A stretch of DNA of 64,000 nucleotides, taken from Paludisphaera soli. Its GTDB lineage: Bacteria; Planctomycetota; Planctomycetia; Isosphaerales; Isosphaeraceae. Position 1 is the stretch's first letter; the number at the start of each line of letters is the position of its first letter. A program made the position numbers and the translations under genes. The notes under the pieces were generated by a model. The model was not told the DNA's origin. It saw only the letters and a list, made by a program, of their open reading frames with translations, and searched no databases. Shown one piece after another: positions 61,496 to 64,000 of this stretch. The DNA lies in NCBI RefSeq assembly GCF_011064595.1, contig NZ_JAALJI010000027.1, forward strand, positions 45,163 through 109,162. The letters run 5' to 3'.

Positions 61496-62284
61496 ATGAC
61501 CGCCAGCATCCTGGACGAGATCGTCGAATCGAAGCGCCGCGAGGTCGCCCGCGACCGCCGCCGGATGCCCCTGGAGGAGCTGGAGGCCCAGGCCGCCGAG
61601 GCCCCCCCCGTCCGCGACTTCCGCGCGGCGCTCGACGGCAAGGGGGCGATCTCGCTGATCGCCGAGGTCAAGAAGGCCAGCCCGTCGGTCAAGGTCATCC
61701 GCGAGGACTTCGAGCCGGTCTCCATCGCCCGCGCCTACCAGGACCACGGCGCGGCCTGCCTCAGCGTGCTGACCGACGTCCCCTACTTCCAGGGCCACCT
61801 CTCCTACCTGGCGAGGATCCGGGCCTCGGTGGCGATCCCCCTGCTGCGCAAGGACTTCTTGATCGACGAGTACCAGGTCGTCGAGGCCCGCGTGGCCGGC
61901 GCCGACGCCATCCTGCTGATCGCCGAGATCCTCGACGACGCCACCATGGCCCGGCTTTTGGAGCGTGCCCGCGAGCTGGGCATGGCGGCCCTCGTGGAGT
62001 TCCACGACCCCGAGAACCTCCCCCGCGTGCTGGCCGCCGGCGCCGACCTGGTGGGGGTCAACAACCGCGACCTTCACACCTTCACCACCGACCTGGACCG
62101 GACCTTGCGCGTCCGCGACCAGATCCCCGACGGCGTCCTCCTGGTCAGCGAGAGCGGCATCCACGACCGCGCCCAGGTCGAGCGGCTGCAATCCGCCGGC
62201 GTCGACGCGATCCTCGTCGGCGAGTCCCTGATGCGCGCCCCGGACATCGGCGCGGCCGTCGAGAAGCTCCTGGGCATTTCCTGA
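61496..62284 (+). CDS. trpC: Indole-3-glycerol phosphate synthase
   Basis: The 262-residue TIM barrel converts CdRP to indole-3-glycerol phosphate in tryptophan synthesis. Signatures are clear: ILDEIVESKRREVARDR, LIAEVKKASPSVKVIREDF, the phosphate-binding region, LLRKDFLIDEYQV (catalytic Lys and Glu area), VGVNNRDLHTFTTDL, LLVSESGIHD and ILVGESLMRAPD. The start ATG 61496 gives a normal family length (about 260). It is monofunctional, with no PRAI domain, and no other trp gene is adjacent. It is followed by a 460-bp region with a dispersed repeat. Confidence 0.95.
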   Translation: MTASILDEIVESKRREVARDRRRMPLEELEAQAAEAPPVRDFRAALDGKGAISLIAEVKKASPSVKVIREDFEPVSIARAYQDHGAACLSVLTDVPYFQGHLSYLARIRASVAIPLLRKDFLIDEYQVVEARVAGADAILLIAEILDDATMARLLERARELGMAALVEFHDPENLPRVLAAGADLVGVNNRDLHTFTTDLDRTLRVRDQIPDGVLLVSESGIHDRAQVERLQSAGVDAILVGESLMRAPDIGAAVEKLLGIS

Positions 62285-62746
62285 CGCCCGTCCGGCCGGC
62301 GCTTCGAAGGGAAAGATCGGGGACTCCGCGGCGCATGCCAACGGGTCGCCAGGGAAATGGTTAGGGTGCCACGGGTTCCGTGAACCCGTGGATCGGCGTC
62401 GGGCCGTTCCCGGGCCGTCGCCGAGATCCCAAGCCGGTCCACGGGTTCTCCGAACCCGTGGCACCCCGAGCCCGTCGACGGTCCCAAACCGGCGACGTTC
62501 CGCGAGGAGCCTCAAGAATCGCAACGGCGCGGCGAATGCCTTCGAACGGGGAAGGACCCGACCGAGGCCGGACGACCTCGCCGCTTGACGCGGCCGGGCC
62601 CGGGCCCCATCGTGGACGGAGACGGCGCGCGGCCCGTTGAAGGCTCGCGCCCGCCTTCGCGACGCCCCCATTCGTGCGACGACGTCCGACGACCGCGCCT
62701 CGACGCGGCCGGATCGGAGCGACCCCCCATCCAGGAGAGGACGAAC
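62285..62746. other. Interval with dispersed repeat, no gene
   Basis: No gene is supported. The 100-bp palindromic repeat at 62366-62466 lies in the middle. The right part carries the AGGAGAGG ribosome-binding site of the next gene (62733-62740). Confidence 0.5.
62366..62466. repeat. Dispersed 100-bp palindromic repeat, copy 2
   Basis: It matches 36000-36099 at both ends (GTGCCACGGGTTC and GAACCCGTGGCAC) and in the centre (TCGGCGTCGGGCCG, TCCCAAGCC). In this copy the left arm forms its own complete palindrome (CACGGGTTCCGTGAACCCGTG). Confidence 0.7.
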
Positions 62747-63838
62747 ATGCACGCCCGTCCGAAGGTTTCGAGCAAGTGGAAGAAGCTGGGAGGGTTCGGC
62801 CTGCTCGGCCTGGCCGTCCTGTTCGCCCCGGCGGTCATCGCCCGGTCGTTCGAGGAACCCGGCCCACCCCGCGAGCACCCCGAGGCCCCGGCCCCGCCGG
62901 CCGCCCCCGAGGCCCCGACGCCCCCCGAGCCGCCCGACGACCAGGACGAGCCCGAGGCCACCGCCGACGAACTCGCCCGGCGCATCCAGGAGCTGACCGA
63001 ACGCCTGACCAACGAGGCCGCCCCCGTCGCCGAGGAGGTCCGCAAGGCGCTCGGCGAGGCCGCCTCGGCCGTCAGCGAGACCCTCAAGCGCGACGACGTC
63101 TCCACCGACGACGTGAAGGCCGCCCTCGAACAGGCCCGCGAGGAGCTGAAGCGCGCCTTCGAGGAAGGCGGCCCCGTCGACCGCCAGGCCCGCGAGGCCT
63201 TCCGCAAGGCCCAGGAAGAGCTGCGTGACAGCCTGGAAGAACCCCGCCGCGAGGCCCGCCAGGCCCTCCGCCGCCGCTTCGACGCCGAGCGCGAACGCCT
63301 CGAAGGCGCCGACAAGGACGAGGCCAAGCCCGACGCCGACATGGACGAAGACGCGGATGAAGACGAAGGCGAAGGCGACGACCTGTCCAGCGCCCGCAAC
63401 CGCGTCCGCGAACTCCAGGCCCAGCTCCGCGAGGCCCAGCGCGACCTCCAGCAGAAGGAACGCGGCGGCCGCGAAGCCCGCCGCCCCGGCCCCCCCCGCG
63501 GCCGCATGGGCCCCGGCATGGGCATGGGCCCCGGCCCCCGCTTCGGCCCCGGAGGCCCCGGAGGCCCCGGCATGCGCATGGGCCCCGGCCGTCCCGGCAT
63601 GGGCATGGGCATGGGCCCGGCCGCCCGCCCCGCCGAGACCGACCGCCGCCTCGACGCCCTCGAAGCCAAGATGGACCGCCTCCTCGAACAGCTTCAAGGC
63701 CCCAAGGCCGAGAAGTCCGAGCCCAAGGGCGACGACGACAAGGACGACGACGACGACGACGACGACAAGAACGAAGGCGAGATGAAGAAGGACGACGACG
63801 CGAGCCTCCGCGCCGCGCCGACGCTCCCCATCGCCTGA
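62747..63838 (+). CDS. Envelope coiled-coil protein with Met/Gly/Pro-rich region
   Basis: The 363-residue protein from ATG 62747 has one N-terminal hydrophobic segment (LGGFGLLGLAVLFAPAVIAR, about 14-33), a Pro/Glu-rich linker, and a long charged helix (about 75-240, for example EELKRAFEEGGPVDRQAREA). Next comes an unusual stretch with GMGMGPGP and MRMGPGRPGMGMGMGPAA (about 245-295), a short leucine-rich coiled coil (ETDRRLDALEAKMDRLLEQL) and an Asp/Lys tail (DDDDDDDD). It is probably an anchored or secreted structural protein. The Met-rich repeats might bind Cu(I), but this is speculation. A hairpin terminator follows. Confidence 0.7.
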   Translation: MHARPKVSSKWKKLGGFGLLGLAVLFAPAVIARSFEEPGPPREHPEAPAPPAAPEAPTPPEPPDDQDEPEATADELARRIQELTERLTNEAAPVAEEVRKALGEAASAVSETLKRDDVSTDDVKAALEQAREELKRAFEEGGPVDRQAREAFRKAQEELRDSLEEPRREARQALRRRFDAERERLEGADKDEAKPDADMDEDADEDEGEGDDLSSARNRVRELQAQLREAQRDLQQKERGGREARRPGPPRGRMGPGMGMGPGPRFGPGGPGGPGMRMGPGRPGMGMGMGPAARPAETDRRLDALEAKMDRLLEQLQGPKAEKSEPKGDDDKDDDDDDDDKNEGEMKKDDDASLRAAPTLPIA

Positions 63839-63864
63839 CGGGTCCCGAAGGGGGTGAGAACGAG

Positions 63865-63894
63865 CCCTCGCCGCACGGATCCGGCGGGCGAGGG
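63865..63894 (+). terminator. Stem-loop downstream of 62747-63838
   Basis: CCCTCGCC pairs with GGCGAGGG across a 14-nt loop, 27 bp past the stop codon. It is followed by ACTTTCCGT, a short T-rich stretch. Confidence 0.5.
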
Positions 63895-63943
63895 ACTTTC
63901 CGTCTGATATCGCATAGCCCCCCCGGCGGGGGGGTGTATAGAC

Positions 63944-64000
63944 CGGGGACATGGGTAACAGGTGTTCGGGGACATGGGTGACACATTCGGGCATCATGGC
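63944..64000. mobile_element. Probable edge of an insertion sequence
   Basis: Two 12-bp direct repeats CGGGGACATGGG lie 24 bp apart (63944 and 63968), the second followed by TGACAC. Reverse complement GTGTCACCCATGTCCCCGA is a motif I associate with IS termini and upstream regions in GC-rich bacteria. No transposase is inside the window. A GC-rich hairpin (CCCCCCCGGCGGGGGGG) precedes at 63918-63934. Confidence 0.4.

Noticed and set aside
1..64000. tRNA, rRNA, riboswitch or CRISPR features
   Set aside because: No T-loop-like GGTTCGAATCC with an adjacent cloverleaf, no conserved rRNA stretch and no regular spacer-repeat series were seen. I could not run a covariance search.

Overview
The window is very GC-rich (about 70% by eye) and almost fully coding on both strands. 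It looks like the chromosome of a planctomycete, most likely family Isosphaeraceae (inference). Supporting signs are a PVC-type dehydrogenase/cytochrome protein, two ECF sigma factors and three kinase-like proteins, a PEP-CTERM protein, a WGxxGxxG-type C-terminal anchor, an LEPR-XLL-like N-terminal motif on a beta-propeller protein, a sulfatase, and long low-complexity secreted proteins. No tRNA, rRNA or CRISPR array was recognised.

Layout. 1-6.1 kb: an edge-truncated unknown, a membrane-fused spermidine-synthase-like protein, a PEP-CTERM protein, a LuxR regulator and a small membrane protein. 6.2-9.5 kb: a MATE exporter whose promoter and 5' end are duplicated around two inserted unknown genes. 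9.5-22.7 kb (minus strand): a TPR-like protein, a serine hydrolase, an ECF sigma factor, a pseudokinase with TPR tail, and a 1,687-residue SGNH/dehydrogenase/HEAT/discoidin/cupredoxin/cytochrome c protein. 22.9-31 kb: a small lipoprotein, a glutathionylspermidine-synthase-like gene with an apparent frameshift, a thioredoxin-fold secreted protein, an inserted HEAT-like gene between duplicated gene ends, a carboxylesterase and a PepSY membrane protein behind a Fur-box-like palindrome. 31-38 kb: an unknown lower-GC gene, a coiled-coil lipoprotein, a BamE-like protein, an extended SDR reductase with two small overlapping ORFs, an FG-GAP protein and a J-domain protein. 38-45.6 kb: a PaiB-type FMN protein, a phosphatase-cytochrome fusion, a sulfatase and small unknowns. 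45.7-57.9 kb: a hybrid histidine kinase, a 6.1-kb block (ECF sigma, Ser/Thr kinase, SBBP propeller protein) bracketed by a 468-bp repeat of the 3' end of an FdhF/YdeP oxidoreductase gene, then that gene and fdhD. 58-64 kb: a conserved unknown, a response regulator with RsbW-like ATPase, a zinc-ribbon Ser/Thr kinase, trpC, a coiled-coil/Met-Gly-rich envelope protein, and what looks like an IS edge.

The most striking pattern is that three unrelated loci (6.2-8.2, 26.3-28.0 and 48.0-55.1 kb) carry accessory genes between direct repeats made from the end of an adjacent resident gene. One repeat copy continues into the intact gene and the other is an orphan fragment. Divergence between copies differs (about 99% identical over the 468-bp pair, visibly lower at the others), so the events look independent and of different ages. 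This is what single-crossover (Campbell-type) integration of circular DNA carrying a piece of the resident gene would leave. A weaker fourth case may lie between 38.9 and 44.8 kb.

Functionally the window mixes envelope/secretion proteins, signal transduction dominated by ECF sigma factors and Ser/Thr kinases, and redox enzymes (FdhF/FdhD, cytochrome and cupredoxin domains, thioredoxin). trpC is the only clear housekeeping biosynthetic gene.
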